64,000 nucleotides of DNA, taken from positions 62,001-126,000 of the forward strand of contig BGOK01000007.1 in the NCBI GenBank assembly GCA_003569205.1. The letters are read 5' to 3'. A program made the position numbers and the translations under genes. Shown here in pieces: positions 28,376-38,127 of the stretch. This DNA is from Verrucomicrobiota bacterium (GTDB lineage Bacteria > Verrucomicrobiota > Verrucomicrobiia > Opitutales > UBA953). The notes beneath the pieces were generated by a model. It was not told the origin of the DNA and did not search any database. It saw only the letters and a program-made list of their open reading frames with translations. The stretch's first letter is position 1; every line of letters starts with the position of its first letter.

Positions 28376-29202
28376 ATGAAGCAGTATCGCCTCAACCGCC
28401 TCTTCAACGCCTCGTCTAAGCGCTGCTTCGACGTCGCCGTCGACCACGGATTCTTCAACCAGCCCGGCTTCCTGCAGGGCATCGAGGACATGCGCCAAGT
28501 CGTGGCGACGCTCGTCGACGCCGGCCCTGACGCCATTCAGCTCACGGTCGGTCAGGCCCGCCACCTGCAGTCCATCCCGGGCAAGCAGAAGCCGGCCCTC
28601 GTCCTCCGCACCGACACCGCCAATGTTTACGGCAAGGAACTCCCCGACACGGCGTTTAGCTTGATGATTGAAGAGACGATGCTCCAAGCCGTTCGCCTCG
28701 ATGCCGCCTGTGTTTGCGTGAACCTTTTCCAGATTCCAGGCGCACCCGACGTCACCGCGCAGTGCATGGAGAATATTCTCAAACTGAAGCCGCAGGCTGA
28801 TTACTACGGCATGCCGATGATGGTCGAGCCGCTCGTCTTTCAGCCGAACGCGATCGCGGGCGGCTACATGGTCGATGGCGACCTCACAAAGATTCTGCAC
28901 TTGGTCCGCCAAGCGGTCGAACTCGGTGCCGACGTGATCAAAGCCGATCCGACCGACGACGTCTCGCAATACCACAAGGTCATCGAAATCGCCTCGGGTA
29001 TTCCGGTCCTGGTCCGCGGCGGTGGCCGCGTGAGCGATAAGGAAATCCTCGTCCGCACCGAAGGGCTCCTCAAACAGGGCGCCTCGGGCATCGTCTACGG
29101 CCGTAATGTCATCCAGCACCCGAACCCCGCGGCATCACGCAGGCACTCATGGCGATGGTGCACCGCAACGTGTCGGTCGACGAAGCCCTGAAGCTGATCT
29201 GA
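28376..29202 (+). CDS. Schiff-base aldolase of the FbaB/LacD/DeoC type, frameshifted near its end
   Basis: A ~275-residue class I aldolase that cleaves a phosphorylated ketose or deoxy sugar. The active-site lysine is in GADVIKADPTDD, the N-terminal FDVAVDHGFF and phosphate-binding VLVRGGGRVSD and ASGIVYGRNV are typical of the family. Near 29129-29133 one base is missing: the original frame gives ASRRHSWRWC, whereas the neighbouring frame gives GITQALMAMVHRNVSVDEAL and ends at 29202, eight bases before the next start. It follows the isomerase by 18 bases and precedes a GlcD/GlcF pair that could oxidise a lactate- or glycolate-like product. Confidence 0.85.
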
Positions 29203-29209
29203 GCAGACC

Positions 29210-30595
29210 GTGTCCGCGCTCAGCCCAGCCCAACTCGCTCGCCTCCGTGCTATCGTCGGCAGCGAGAATGTGCTGACGAGCCCAGAGGATACGATTCCCT
29301 ACGGTTTTGACGGCACGGCGGCCCTCAAGGGTCCGGCCGAAACCGTCGTGCTTCCAGGCTCCACCGAGGAAATTTCTGCGGTGGTAAAATTCGCTGGTGA
29401 ATATGGACGTGCCATCGTCACCCGCGGCTCCGGCACGGGACTCAGCGGCGGTAGCGTACCCTCCGAAGGTTGCATCATTCTCTGCTTAACGCGCCTAGAT
29501 AAAATTCTCTCGGTCGACGCCGCCAACCTCACCGTCCGCGCCCAGTGCGGCGTGATTACCGCCGCCATCGACGCCGCCGTCCTGCAGCACGGTCTCTTTT
29601 ATCCGCCCGATCCGGGCTCGATGAAAATCAGTACTATCGGCGGTAACGTGGCCGAAAACTCGGGTGGCCTGCGCGGCCTCAAATACGGCGTCACCCGCGA
29701 TTACGTGATGGGACTAGAAGTGGTGCTGCCCGACGGACGAATCGCCCAGTTCGGCAACGCCTGCGTCAAGGACGTCGCCGGTTACTCGATGAAGGACCTC
29801 TTCATCGGCTCCGAGGGTACACTCGGTATCATCACCGAGGTCCTCCTCAAGGTCCTGCCCCGCCCCGCCGCCCGCCGCACGATGCTGGCGAGTTACGATC
29901 GTATGGAAGACGCCGCCCAGACGGTGTCTGACATCATCGCGGCAAAGATCATCCCTTGTACACTAGAGTTCCTTGACCGCATGACCATCGGCTGCGTTGA
30001 AGACTATGCGAAGATTGGCCTGCCCCGCGATTGCGAGGCACTCCTGCTCATGGAAACCGACGGACACCCCGCCGCCGTCGCCGAAGAAGCCGAACAGATG
30101 CTGGCCTTAGCGCGCGCCCGGGGCGCCCGCGACGTCCGCGTGGCCCGCGATGACGCCGAGGCACTCCAACTCGCCTCCGCCCGCCGCTCCGCCTTCTCCG
30201 CCCTCGCCCGCGTTCGACCGACCACCATCCTCGAGGACGTCACCGTCCCGCGCGATAAGCTGGCTGAGATGGTCGCTTTCGTCGCCGAGGTCGCGAAGAA
30301 GCATAATCTTCTCGTCGGCACCTTCGGCCACATGGGTGACGGCAACCTGCACCCGACTTTCCTGACCGATGAGCGCGACGCGGCGGAAATGGCCCGCGTC
30401 CACGAAGCGCTCGAGGAAATCGTGACGAAGACCCTCGCGCTCGGTGGCACCATCACCGGCGAACACGGCGTTGGCCTCGCCAAGAAAGCCTGGCTGCGCC
30501 GTCAAGTCGGCGAGAACAGCCACGACCTCATGCGTGAAATCAAACGCGCCTGGGATCCGCGCAACCTGCTCAACCCTGGCAAGATCTTCGACTGA
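29210..30595 (+). CDS. glcD: FAD-linked oxidase, glycolate/D-lactate oxidase GlcD type
   Basis: A 461-residue flavoprotein of the VAO/GlcD family, which oxidises 2-hydroxyacids such as glycolate or D-lactate. The FAD-binding segment is TRGSGTGLSGGSVPSEGC and the C-terminal cap includes GHMGDGNLHPTF and GTITGEHGVGLAKKAWL, hallmarks of GlcD. The start is GTG at 29210. Three bases separate it from its Fe-S partner, with which it probably forms one membrane-associated dehydrogenase. In this operon the likely substrate is the two- or three-carbon product of the aldolase. Confidence 0.92.
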   Translation: MSALSPAQLARLRAIVGSENVLTSPEDTIPYGFDGTAALKGPAETVVLPGSTEEISAVVKFAGEYGRAIVTRGSGTGLSGGSVPSEGCIILCLTRLDKILSVDAANLTVRAQCGVITAAIDAAVLQHGLFYPPDPGSMKISTIGGNVAENSGGLRGLKYGVTRDYVMGLEVVLPDGRIAQFGNACVKDVAGYSMKDLFIGSEGTLGIITEVLLKVLPRPAARRTMLASYDRMEDAAQTVSDIIAAKIIPCTLEFLDRMTIGCVEDYAKIGLPRDCEALLLMETDGHPAAVAEEAEQMLALARARGARDVRVARDDAEALQLASARRSAFSALARVRPTTILEDVTVPRDKLAEMVAFVAEVAKKHNLLVGTFGHMGDGNLHPTFLTDERDAAEMARVHEALEEIVTKTLALGGTITGEHGVGLAKKAWLRRQVGENSHDLMREIKRAWDPRNLLNPGKIFD

Positions 30596-30598
30596 GGG

Positions 30599-31909
30599 AT
30601 GAAGCCTTCGCTCAAACTCCTCGATTACTCGATCCTGCAGCAGTGTATGCATTGTGGGATGTGCCTCCCGGCCTGCCCGACCTACGTCGCGACGAAGAAA
30701 GAACGGCATAGCCCCCGCGGCCGTATCTCGCTCATGCGGGCGGTGGCTGACGGTGAACTCAAGCTGTCACCGGCCTTCGCCGACGAGATGAGCTACTGCC
30801 TCGGTTGTCTGGCCTGTGAGACGGCCTGCCCCGCGGGCGTGGATTATTCTAACCTACTCGAGACCGCCCGCGCCGAAGTCCAGTCCGCTGGCCTGAACCA
30901 AACCTTCACTAGCCGCTTCTGGCGGACGGTCACGATGCGCGGCTTATTCATGCGGCCCCGTCTGCTCCGCTTCGCCGGTCGACTGCTCTGGCTTTATCAA
31001 CGCCTCGGCCTGCAAACCGCCTTCCGGAAAATCGGCCTGACGAAACTACTTCCACCGGACCTCCGTCGCCTCGAGCCACAGTGCCCGACCATTGCCACAA
31101 AGTTTTCGCCGCAACTGATTCGTCCGGTCGAGACGCCCGCTAAGTCGCGTCACCGCGTGGCTCTGCTTACCGGCTGCGTCCAGGACCTAGTCTTCGCTGA
31201 ACTGAACCGCGACACAGCCGATGTCCTCCTGGCCAATGGCTGCGAGGTCCACACCCCACCCGTCCAACCCTGCTGCGGCTCCCTCCACGCGCACAATGGC
31301 GAAGCCGCTGCGGCCAAGACATTGGCCAAGCGGATGATTGACCTTTTTCCGCCGGCTCAGTTCGACGGCATCATCTCAAACTCGGGCGGCTGCGGGAATC
31401 ATCTCCGCCACTATGGTGCCTTGCTTGCGGACGACCCCGTCTATGCGCCGCTGGCCAAGCTCTGGGATACCAAGCTACGGGACATCCATGAGTGGCTCCT
31501 GGAGTACGGCTGTCTCGCCCCGCGGACGGGCCTAGGCGACCTCACCGTCACTTACCACGACTCCTGCCACCTGACGCATGGCCAGAAGGTCACCAAGCAG
31601 CCGCGGGACCTCCTTAAACTCATCCCTGGCCTGAAGCTCGTCGAACTTCCCGAGGCCAACTGGTGCTGCGGGAGCGCCGGGATTTATAATATCACCCAGC
31701 CCGTGCAGTCCGAACAGCTCCTCGTCCGCAAGGTCGGGCACGTCATCGGCACCGGTGCATCCGTCCTCGCCACCGCGAACCCCGGGTGCCACCTTCAAAT
31801 CGCCCGTGGCCTCCGCCAAGCCGGCTCACCCATCACCCTCGTCCCACCCGTCACCCTCCTCGCCCGCGCCTATCGCGCCCAACAGAAGCGGAAAGAGTCG
31901 ATCACCTAA
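30599..31909 (+). CDS. glcF: Fe-S electron-transfer subunit, GlcF type
   Basis: A 436-residue partner of GlcD. Two [4Fe-4S] ferredoxin motifs occur at the N-terminus (CMHCGMCLPACP and CLGCLACETACP), and two CCG domains follow (VQPCCGSLHAHNG and NWCCGSAGIYN, each with its upstream cysteine as in LLTGCVQD and YHDSCHL). The chain passes electrons from the flavin to the quinone pool. Located immediately after glcD. Confidence 0.92.
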   Translation: MKPSLKLLDYSILQQCMHCGMCLPACPTYVATKKERHSPRGRISLMRAVADGELKLSPAFADEMSYCLGCLACETACPAGVDYSNLLETARAEVQSAGLNQTFTSRFWRTVTMRGLFMRPRLLRFAGRLLWLYQRLGLQTAFRKIGLTKLLPPDLRRLEPQCPTIATKFSPQLIRPVETPAKSRHRVALLTGCVQDLVFAELNRDTADVLLANGCEVHTPPVQPCCGSLHAHNGEAAAAKTLAKRMIDLFPPAQFDGIISNSGGCGNHLRHYGALLADDPVYAPLAKLWDTKLRDIHEWLLEYGCLAPRTGLGDLTVTYHDSCHLTHGQKVTKQPRDLLKLIPGLKLVELPEANWCCGSAGIYNITQPVQSEQLLVRKVGHVIGTGASVLATANPGCHLQIARGLRQAGSPITLVPPVTLLARAYRAQQKRKESIT

Positions 31910-31914
31910 AACCC

Positions 31915-32010
31915 CCTCCATCCTCTGTAATCTGTACTCTGAACTCTGTACTCTGTACTCTGTACTCCGTCCTCCGTACTCCGTACTCCTTCCTCTGTAA
32001 CCCTTCCCCC
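31915..32010 (+). repeat. Heptamer tandem repeat, TACTCTG type
   Basis: Between glcF and the next gene, units such as TACTCTG, TACTCCG and TAATCTG run in tandem for about 90 bases, at least nine units. The same heptamer recurs at 39657-39692 and 48716-48742. Confidence 0.9.
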
Positions 32011-32020
32011 TTCCTCCCCC

Positions 32021-33142
32021 ATGACCCCAGTCAACATCGGCATCATCGGCGGCGGCCTCATGGGTCGCGAAATGGCCAGCGCGTTCGCCCGTTGGTGCGC
32101 GCTCACCGACGTCTCGGTCCGCCCGGTCCTCACGGCCGTGGCCGACCTCAATCCCGCCACGCTCTCGTGGTTCGATTGCATCCCTTCGTGCACGCAGAAG
32201 ACCACCGACTATAAGGCGCTGCTCGCCAGCCCGGACGTCGACGTGGTCTATGTCGCCGTCCCGCACAACCTGCATGAGCAGCTTTATTGCGACGTTCTCG
32301 CCGCCGGCAAAGACCTCTTCGCCGAGAAACCCTTCGGTATCGACCTCGCCTCCGCCCGCCGCATCCATGCCGCCGCCAAGGCCAGTGGTCGCTTCGTGCG
32401 CTGTAGCTCTGAGATGCCCTTCTTCCCCGGTGCCCAACGCGCCTTCGAGCTCGCGAAGTCTGGCTCAATCGGCCGCATCCTCGAAGTCGTCTCGGGCTTC
32501 CACCACAGCAGCGACCTCGACCCGACCAAGGCCGCGAACTGGAAGCGCCTTAACTCCATGTGCGGTGAAGGCGGCGCCCTCAACGACCTCGGCATGCACG
32601 CCTGCCACATCCCTCTGCGCCTCGGCTGGAAGCCCTCCCGCGTCTTCGCCCAGCTCCAGAAGGGTTACCCCCAGCGCCCTGACGGCAAGGGCGGCGTGAC
32701 GAACTGCGATACCTGGGACAACGCCCTGCTCAATACCTGGATCAAGGCCGGTGAGCACGAAGTCCCCATGCGTCTCGAAATGAAGCGACTCATGCCCGGC
32801 GCCACCAATACCTGGTATATCGAAATCCTCGGGACAGATGGTGGCGTACGCTACAGTACCGCTGACACCAAAGCCCTCTGGCTCTTTGAGCGCGGCAAGG
32901 AACAGTTCTGGAAGCGCACCGAGCTCGGTTTTAGCACGCCCTTTAAGACCGTCACCGGCGGTATCTTCGAACCCGGCTTCGCCGACGTCATCCAGCAGAT
33001 GTGGGCTGCCTTTCTGATGGAACGGGCTGGGCTACTCAATGGCCGCTTCGGCTGTGCTACGCCCGCAGAGGCTGTGGCCACCCACGAAATCTTTGCCGCC
33101 GCCCTGCAGTCGCAGGCCCAAGGTACCGTCGTCTCTCTCTAA
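32021..33142 (+). CDS. Gfo/Idh/MocA family dehydrogenase
   Basis: A 373-residue NAD(P)-dependent oxidoreductase. The dinucleotide-binding motif is GIIGGGLMGREMA at the N-terminus, and the family motif EKPFGID (Lys acting in catalysis) follows the VDVVYVAVPHNLHEQ block. A second conserved block, GEGGALNDLGMHACHI, holds the presumed catalytic His. Substrate is likely a sugar or inositol derivative handled by the neighbouring kinase and isomerase. Separated from glcF by the heptamer repeat tract, so transcription may be re-initiated. Confidence 0.88.
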   Translation: MTPVNIGIIGGGLMGREMASAFARWCALTDVSVRPVLTAVADLNPATLSWFDCIPSCTQKTTDYKALLASPDVDVVYVAVPHNLHEQLYCDVLAAGKDLFAEKPFGIDLASARRIHAAAKASGRFVRCSSEMPFFPGAQRAFELAKSGSIGRILEVVSGFHHSSDLDPTKAANWKRLNSMCGEGGALNDLGMHACHIPLRLGWKPSRVFAQLQKGYPQRPDGKGGVTNCDTWDNALLNTWIKAGEHEVPMRLEMKRLMPGATNTWYIEILGTDGGVRYSTADTKALWLFERGKEQFWKRTELGFSTPFKTVTGGIFEPGFADVIQQMWAAFLMERAGLLNGRFGCATPAEAVATHEIFAAALQSQAQGTVVSL

Positions 33143-33147
33143 TTCTC

Positions 33148-34158
33148 ATGCCCAAAACTTCTCGCCAAGGCGTCCTCGCCGTCGGCAATTTCATCGTCGA
33201 CTACGTTAAGGTCATCGATGCCTACCCCGCCCAGGACATGCTCGCGAGCATCCTGAGCGAGTCGCGCTCCAATGGCGGCGGCCCGTACAATGTTCTTCGT
33301 GACCTTGCTGCCATGAAGGTCGAGTTCCCCCTCGCGGCGTGCGGCCTCGTTGGCAATGACCCCAACGGTCAGTGGATTAAACGCGACTGCCAGAACCACC
33401 GCATCGACGTCTCGCTCTTACACCTCAGCCAGGATTACCCGACGTCGTACACCGATGCGATGACCGTGCAGTCGACCGGACGGCGCACCTTCTTTCACTG
33501 CCGCGGTGCCAACGCCTACTTCGACGTCAAACACTGCTCGTTCAGTAAGACCAACGCCCGCATTCTGCACCTTGGGTACCTCATGTTGCTGGATCGTCTG
33601 GACAGCTTCGAGGGAGGCCAGACGGTGGCGGCGAAATTACTCTTCAATGCTCGCTCCGCCGGCCTCGAGACTTCGGTCGACATGTGCAGCGCGATGCATC
33701 CGGAGTTCCGTGAGATTGCGCTCAGCGCACTCCCGATGATCGACCACCTCACGATTAACGAAATCGAAGCCGGCCTGACCGTCGGCGAGGTCATCGACCC
33801 TAAGAATTCCGGCTGGCTACTGCGCACCGCGGAGCAGTTACTCTCCCTGGGCGTCAAGCAGACCGTCACGATTCACACCGAATACGGTGCCGTGTGTGCG
33901 ACCGCCGATGGCCTTCGCCTGAAGCAGCCCTCGCTCAAACTCCCGGTCGGTTACAGCAAGGGCGCGACGGGCGCTGGCGACGCCTTTGCCGCGGGCATGC
34001 TCTTCGGCCTGCATGAACGCTTCGAAATACAGGAACGCCTCCGCCTCGCCGTCTGCTGTGCCGCCGCTTGCCTGCAGGACCCCACTCCCTCCAAGGGACT
34101 TCGTCCCGTGAAAGACTGCCTCGCCCTCGCCGACCAATTCGGCTTCGGAGAGTTTTAA
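33148..34158 (+). CDS. PfkB-family sugar kinase
   Basis: A 336-residue kinase of the ribokinase/PfkB fold. The ATP-binding and catalytic motif GATGAGDAFAAGML (catalytic Asp) lies near residue 275, and the N-terminal sugar-binding SRSNGGGPYNVLRDLA and VGNDPNGQWI segments are typical. ATG 33148 is six bases after the dehydrogenase stop; longer starts overlap that gene. It should phosphorylate the ketose produced by the isomerase before the aldolase step. Exact sugar unknown. Confidence 0.88.
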   Translation: MPKTSRQGVLAVGNFIVDYVKVIDAYPAQDMLASILSESRSNGGGPYNVLRDLAAMKVEFPLAACGLVGNDPNGQWIKRDCQNHRIDVSLLHLSQDYPTSYTDAMTVQSTGRRTFFHCRGANAYFDVKHCSFSKTNARILHLGYLMLLDRLDSFEGGQTVAAKLLFNARSAGLETSVDMCSAMHPEFREIALSALPMIDHLTINEIEAGLTVGEVIDPKNSGWLLRTAEQLLSLGVKQTVTIHTEYGAVCATADGLRLKQPSLKLPVGYSKGATGAGDAFAAGMLFGLHERFEIQERLRLAVCCAAACLQDPTPSKGLRPVKDCLALADQFGFGEF

Positions 34159-34159
34159 G

Positions 34160-34311
34160 AGAACGGGGGGGCAAACACCGTGCCAAGGTGGAAAAGTGGA
34201 AAGGTGCACAGGTGGAGACAGGTGTAGGCAGGAGGGGACTAGTTGGCTGGAGTATGGTTGGCTAGGGGTTGTGCGGCGGCCTTCGGCCGACTGCTCATAT
34301 TCCGCTTCCCC
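34160..34311 (+). repeat. Intergenic module A, copy 2
   Basis: Starts right after the kinase stop. Bases 34196-34311 match 39433-39548 at 115 of 116 positions. It includes the hairpin CGGCC-TTC-GGCCG and runs directly into the shared leader at 34308. Confidence 0.9.
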
Positions 34312-34355
34312 CTTGAACATTTCGCCCGCTTCCGTGTCCTAAAGCCGTCCCCATG
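34308..34355 (+). promoter_or_regulatory. Leader sequence shared with the gene at 27314
   Basis: Second copy of the CCCCCTTGAACATT ... CGTGTCCTAAAG leader, again ending at the ATG. Its conservation in front of two otherwise unrelated genes suggests common control. Confidence 0.4.
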
Positions 34356-37300
34356 AGCCTACCCCGTCTCATCGCTTTGGCCAGCTGCCTCGGCACCCTT
34401 ACCGCGGCGGAAGTTCCGACGTGGGCGTTCGATGGGACAGCCCATCCAGCGCTCACCAACGTCGGCGGCGTAACGTTCGCACAACCCGGTCCCCGCCGTC
34501 CCGATTACCCGACCTTCGAACAGAAAAATGTCGCCGCTCGGTTCAACGGTAAAGGCGCCCACTTAGTTCTACCCGATGTGGGTCCAACCAGTGGTTTCGA
34601 TTTCAAGAACGGCGATGCGATCACACTCGAGGCGTGGGTGAAACTCGACGAGCTTCGCAAGGGCGCGAATGTCTACCTCATTGGCAAGGGCCGCACCAAG
34701 ACTGGATCCTCTAATCAGAACTGGGCGCTCCGCCTGCGTGAGATGTATGGCTCGGCCTGCCCCAGTTTCCTCTTTGCGACGTCCCCGACCGCCAACGACC
34801 AAGGCGACGATCGCTGGCATCGCTGGACCACCAAGAGCGGTATCGCCGACGATGGACGCTGGCACCACGTGGCGGTGAGCTATGTCTTCGGCGACCCAAC
34901 CAGTGTCCGCGGCTTCGTGGATGGACAGGAAATCCCCGGTGCGTGGGACATGGGCGGCGCCACGAAGGAAGCACCCGTCAACGATGACGACTCGGTTTGG
35001 CTAGGCTCTTCCATGGGTGGAAGCGTTAATAATAGTTTTTCGGGCTGGCTCGATGAGGTCGCCCTGCACCGCCGCGCTGTGCCTACAAAGGAACTTACGA
35101 CCCGCTTCAAAACAACCTTGCCCGCACTCGAGGTCGCCGTCGCCGCACCGCGCGACACCAGCGCCAACGCCGGCAATGACAGCGCTAACAACACCGGATT
35201 CAAGGCCACGCAGGGAGCCATCCCGACAGTCAAGGTCACCTCCTTCACCGATTGGACCAAGGTCCCAGCCGGCCAGGTACTCGTCCAACTCAGCGGCAAC
35301 TGGAAGACGGATAAGAACGTCTGGCCGACCGAAGCCTTACCGACCACCGAAAGTTACGAAGCACCTGCGTTCGGCTTCTTCCGCACACCCCACTTCTACG
35401 TGTCAACGGGCGTACGCGGCGATCGTGGAAGTCCGTATTTCTTCCGCGCCGCAGCCAAGATCCACCTACCGGCCGGCAAGCATCGGCTCCTGCTCCGTGG
35501 ACGCGGCGCCGCGGCCCTATTCATCAACGACCAGCTCGTCCTGAAGACGCCCTTCCCTCCGGGCGGCTCCGACGATAAACCGGTCAAGGTGCAGGATAAG
35601 TTCCTCGATCTCGGTCCGACGTTCCGTTTCGCACCGCCTGGCAATCGTGAGGCTTGGTGTGAATTCACGAGTACCGGTGGCGAACAGCGCATCGTCCTCG
35701 AAACGGTCGTTGGCTACGTTATCAACGCGAAGTCGCGCCGTCGGGCCGAGCTCGGCGAAACGGTCGCAGCAATTTCACTCGAGGGCACAAACACTTGGAA
35801 GCTACTTGGCCCCGCCGCCACCAACGCGGCTTACAATGACTCAGGCTGGTCTGCCTTTGCCCAACAAGAAGAGGCCCGGCTCGCCCAGTTGGATGCCCAC
35901 CATCGCGCCCAAGCCCGTACCACCGAAGCAGAATACTGGAAACAGCGTCGTACGGCCGCCCAAGCTTGGTTGGCTAAGACGGCCGAGACTCCCGTGCCTC
36001 CGCTGCCCGCCGGCTTCACCGCGGGCAACGCCATCGACGCGTTTATCGCTGAGAAGCTCGTCGCTTACCAGCAAACCGTCAAAGCTGACACTAGTGGCAT
36101 CGACTTTTACCGACAAGTTTGGCCGACCTTCGAAAGCAAATGCCTCGAGTGCCACCAAGGTGCCAAGTCGAAGGGCGGACTCCACCTCGACACGCTAGCT
36201 GGCGCGCTCAAGGGCGGTAAAAGCGACGGACCCGCCGTGACGCCGAAGGATGCAGCGAAGAGCGCCCTTTGGACGCGCGTCTGCTCGACCGACAGCGATG
36301 AGCGCATGCCACCCAAGGGCCCCGGTCTTTCCGCCAACGAAAAAACTATCCTCGAACGGTGGATTAAGGCAGGTGCCCCGTGGCCCGAGTTCCGTCCTCA
36401 GCCGACGAAGCTCGCGCCGTTATCATCCGACCTCGCCTTCCTCCGCCGCGTGACCTTCGACGTTGTCGGGGTGCCGCCTTCGGCCGCAGAGATTACAGCC
36501 TTCGAAGCAGACCGCTCATCTGACAAACGTGCCAAGGTCATCGACCGCCTCCTCGCCGACCCCCGTGCCGCCGACGCCAGCATGGGTACTTGGCAGGACG
36601 TCCTCGCCGAGAACCCAAACATCCTTAACCCGACGCTCAATAACTCGGGTCCGTTCCGTTGGTGGCTCCACGAAAGCCTGCTCGACCACAAGCCACTCGA
36701 CCTACTCGTCACTGAACTCGTGCGCCTGAAGGGCAGCGAACGCTTCGGCGGCCCTGCGGGCTTCGGCATGGCCTCGCAGAACGACGTCCCCATGGCGGCG
36801 AAAGCGACTGTGCTAACATCCGCCTTCCTTGGGGTCGACGCCAAGTGCGCGCGCTGCCACGACTCTCCCGCGACGTCGACCAAGCAGGAACAGGTCTTTG
36901 CCCTCGCAGCCTTACTCGAAACCAAAGGCGTGAAGGTCCCGGTCACCAGCAGTGTGGCCATGGACAAACTCCGCGAGGGCGGGCGCAAGCCCCTCATCGA
37001 AGTAACGCTCGCACCTGGTGCAACGGTGCAACCGCATTGGCCCTTCCCAGAGTTCGCGACGGAGAGCGTGGCCGACGAACTCGCGCTCGATCCGCATGAC
37101 CCACGCGATCGCTTGGCGACCTTGCTGACGGCGCCACAGAACGAGCGCTTCGCTCAGGTCATGGCCAACCGCCTCTGGGCTGGCCTGATGGGCCGCGGGC
37201 TCGTCGACCAAGCCGGCGATTTCGAACGCAGCCGCACGACGCACCCCGCCCTACTCCGCTGGCTCGCCCGTGAGCTGGTCCGCAGTGGCTATGACGCCGA

Positions 37301-38123
37301 CCACGTGCGCCGGCTCATCCTTAATTCCCACGCCTACCAGCGAGGCGATGAACCGACCGCGAAGTCCCAGCCCGAACTCTACGCCGCCCGCGCACCGCGC
37401 CGCCTCTCCGCCGAACAGGTGGTCGATGGTCTCTTCGCCGCCACGGGCAAACCTCTCCACACCGAGGAGGTCAGCCTCGACATCGATGGCATCCGTGAAT
37501 CGGACAACTCCATCTCACTCGGCCAACCAAACCGCGCGTGGATGCTCGCTTCGACGTCCAACGAGCGTGACCGCCCCGCGCTTGCCTTACCGCGCATCCA
37601 AGCGGTCTGCGATGTACTCGCTGCCTTCGGCTGGCGCGCGAGCCGGCCAGACCCACTCACGGATCGTGATATCGCTCCGAACTCTCTTCAACCAGCCATC
37701 CTCGCTAACGGGGTGATGGGCACTTGGCTGACGGGCCTAAGCGACGATCATGGGACGACGCAACTCTGCGTGGAGGCCAAGTCGCCCGAGGCACTGACCG
37801 TGGCGCTTTTCCTCCGCGTGCTCACGCGCCGCCCCACGGCCAAGGAACTGCAACTCTACGCCGAGCGCCTCCGCCCCGGCTTCGCTGAGCGCACGCTTGT
37901 CGCCACGCCGATGATCGTCGGCACGCCCCCACCCCGCCGGCCAGCCTATTACGTTTCTTGGTCTAACCACCTCGATAAGGAAGCGACCTTGGTCCGCCAG
38001 CAGCAGACGGATGACGCCCGCCGCGGCGACCCGGCCACGAGCCGCCTCCAGCCTGCCTGGCGCCAGCGCGCCGAAGATGCCCTCTGGGCGCTGGTCAATT
38101 CACCCGAATTCCTTTACCACTAA
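34353..38123 (+). CDS. PSD1/DUF1549/DUF1553 cytochrome protein with N-terminal LamG and PA14-like domains
   Basis: A 1256-residue exported protein (signal peptide [20 protein letters not shown]). Domain order: LamG-type sandwich at ~60-250 ([38 protein letters not shown]), a PA14-like domain at ~285-480 ([21 protein letters not shown]), a coil, then PSD1 with haem motif CLECH near residue 597 and [19 protein letters not shown]1549 ([24 protein letters not shown]) and DUF1553 ([26 protein letters not shown]), ending NSPEFLYH. In the first pair LamG is near the C-terminus; here it is at the front. Paired with the DUF1501 gene four bases downstream. Confidence 0.92.
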   Translation: MSLPRLIALASCLGTLTAAEVPTWAFDGTAHPALTNVGGVTFAQPGPRRPDYPTFEQKNVAARFNGKGAHLVLPDVGPTSGFDFKNGDAITLEAWVKLDELRKGANVYLIGKGRTKTGSSNQNWALRLREMYGSACPSFLFATSPTANDQGDDRWHRWTTKSGIADDGRWHHVAVSYVFGDPTSVRGFVDGQEIPGAWDMGGATKEAPVNDDDSVWLGSSMGGSVNNSFSGWLDEVALHRRAVPTKELTTRFKTTLPALEVAVAAPRDTSANAGNDSANNTGFKATQGAIPTVKVTSFTDWTKVPAGQVLVQLSGNWKTDKNVWPTEALPTTESYEAPAFGFFRTPHFYVSTGVRGDRGSPYFFRAAAKIHLPAGKHRLLLRGRGAAALFINDQLVLKTPFPPGGSDDKPVKVQDKFLDLGPTFRFAPPGNREAWCEFTSTGGEQRIVLETVVGYVINAKSRRRAELGETVAAISLEGTNTWKLLGPAATNAAYNDSGWSAFAQQEEARLAQLDAHHRAQARTTEAEYWKQRRTAAQAWLAKTAETPVPPLPAGFTAGNAIDAFIAEKLVAYQQTVKADTSGIDFYRQVWPTFESKCLECHQGAKSKGGLHLDTLAGALKGGKSDGPAVTPKDAAKSALWTRVCSTDSDERMPPKGPGLSANEKTILERWIKAGAPWPEFRPQPTKLAPLSSDLAFLRRVTFDVVGVPPSAAEITAFEADRSSDKRAKVIDRLLADPRAADASMGTWQDVLAENPNILNPTLNNSGPFRWWLHESLLDHKPLDLLVTELVRLKGSERFGGPAGFGMASQNDVPMAAKATVLTSAFLGVDAKCARCHDSPATSTKQEQVFALAALLETKGVKVPVTSSVAMDKLREGGRKPLIEVTLAPGATVQPHWPFPEFATESVADELALDPHDPRDRLATLLTAPQNERFAQVMANRLWAGLMGRGLVDQAGDFERSRTTHPALLRWLARELVRSGYDADHVRRLILNSHAYQRGDEPTAKSQPELYAARAPRRLSAEQVVDGLFAATGKPLHTEEVSLDIDGIRESDNSISLGQPNRAWMLASTSNERDRPALALPRIQAVCDVLAAFGWRASRPDPLTDRDIAPNSLQPAILANGVMGTWLTGLSDDHGTTQLCVEAKSPEALTVALFLRVLTRRPTAKELQLYAERLRPGFAERTLVATPMIVGTPPPRRPAYYVSWSNHLDKEATLVRQQQTDDARRGDPATSRLQPAWRQRAEDALWALVNSPEFLYH

Positions 38124-38127
38124 ACTT

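Noticed and set aside
31915-32010. CRISPR-like array
   Set aside because: Units are only 7 bases and contiguous, with no spacers and no cas genes nearby.
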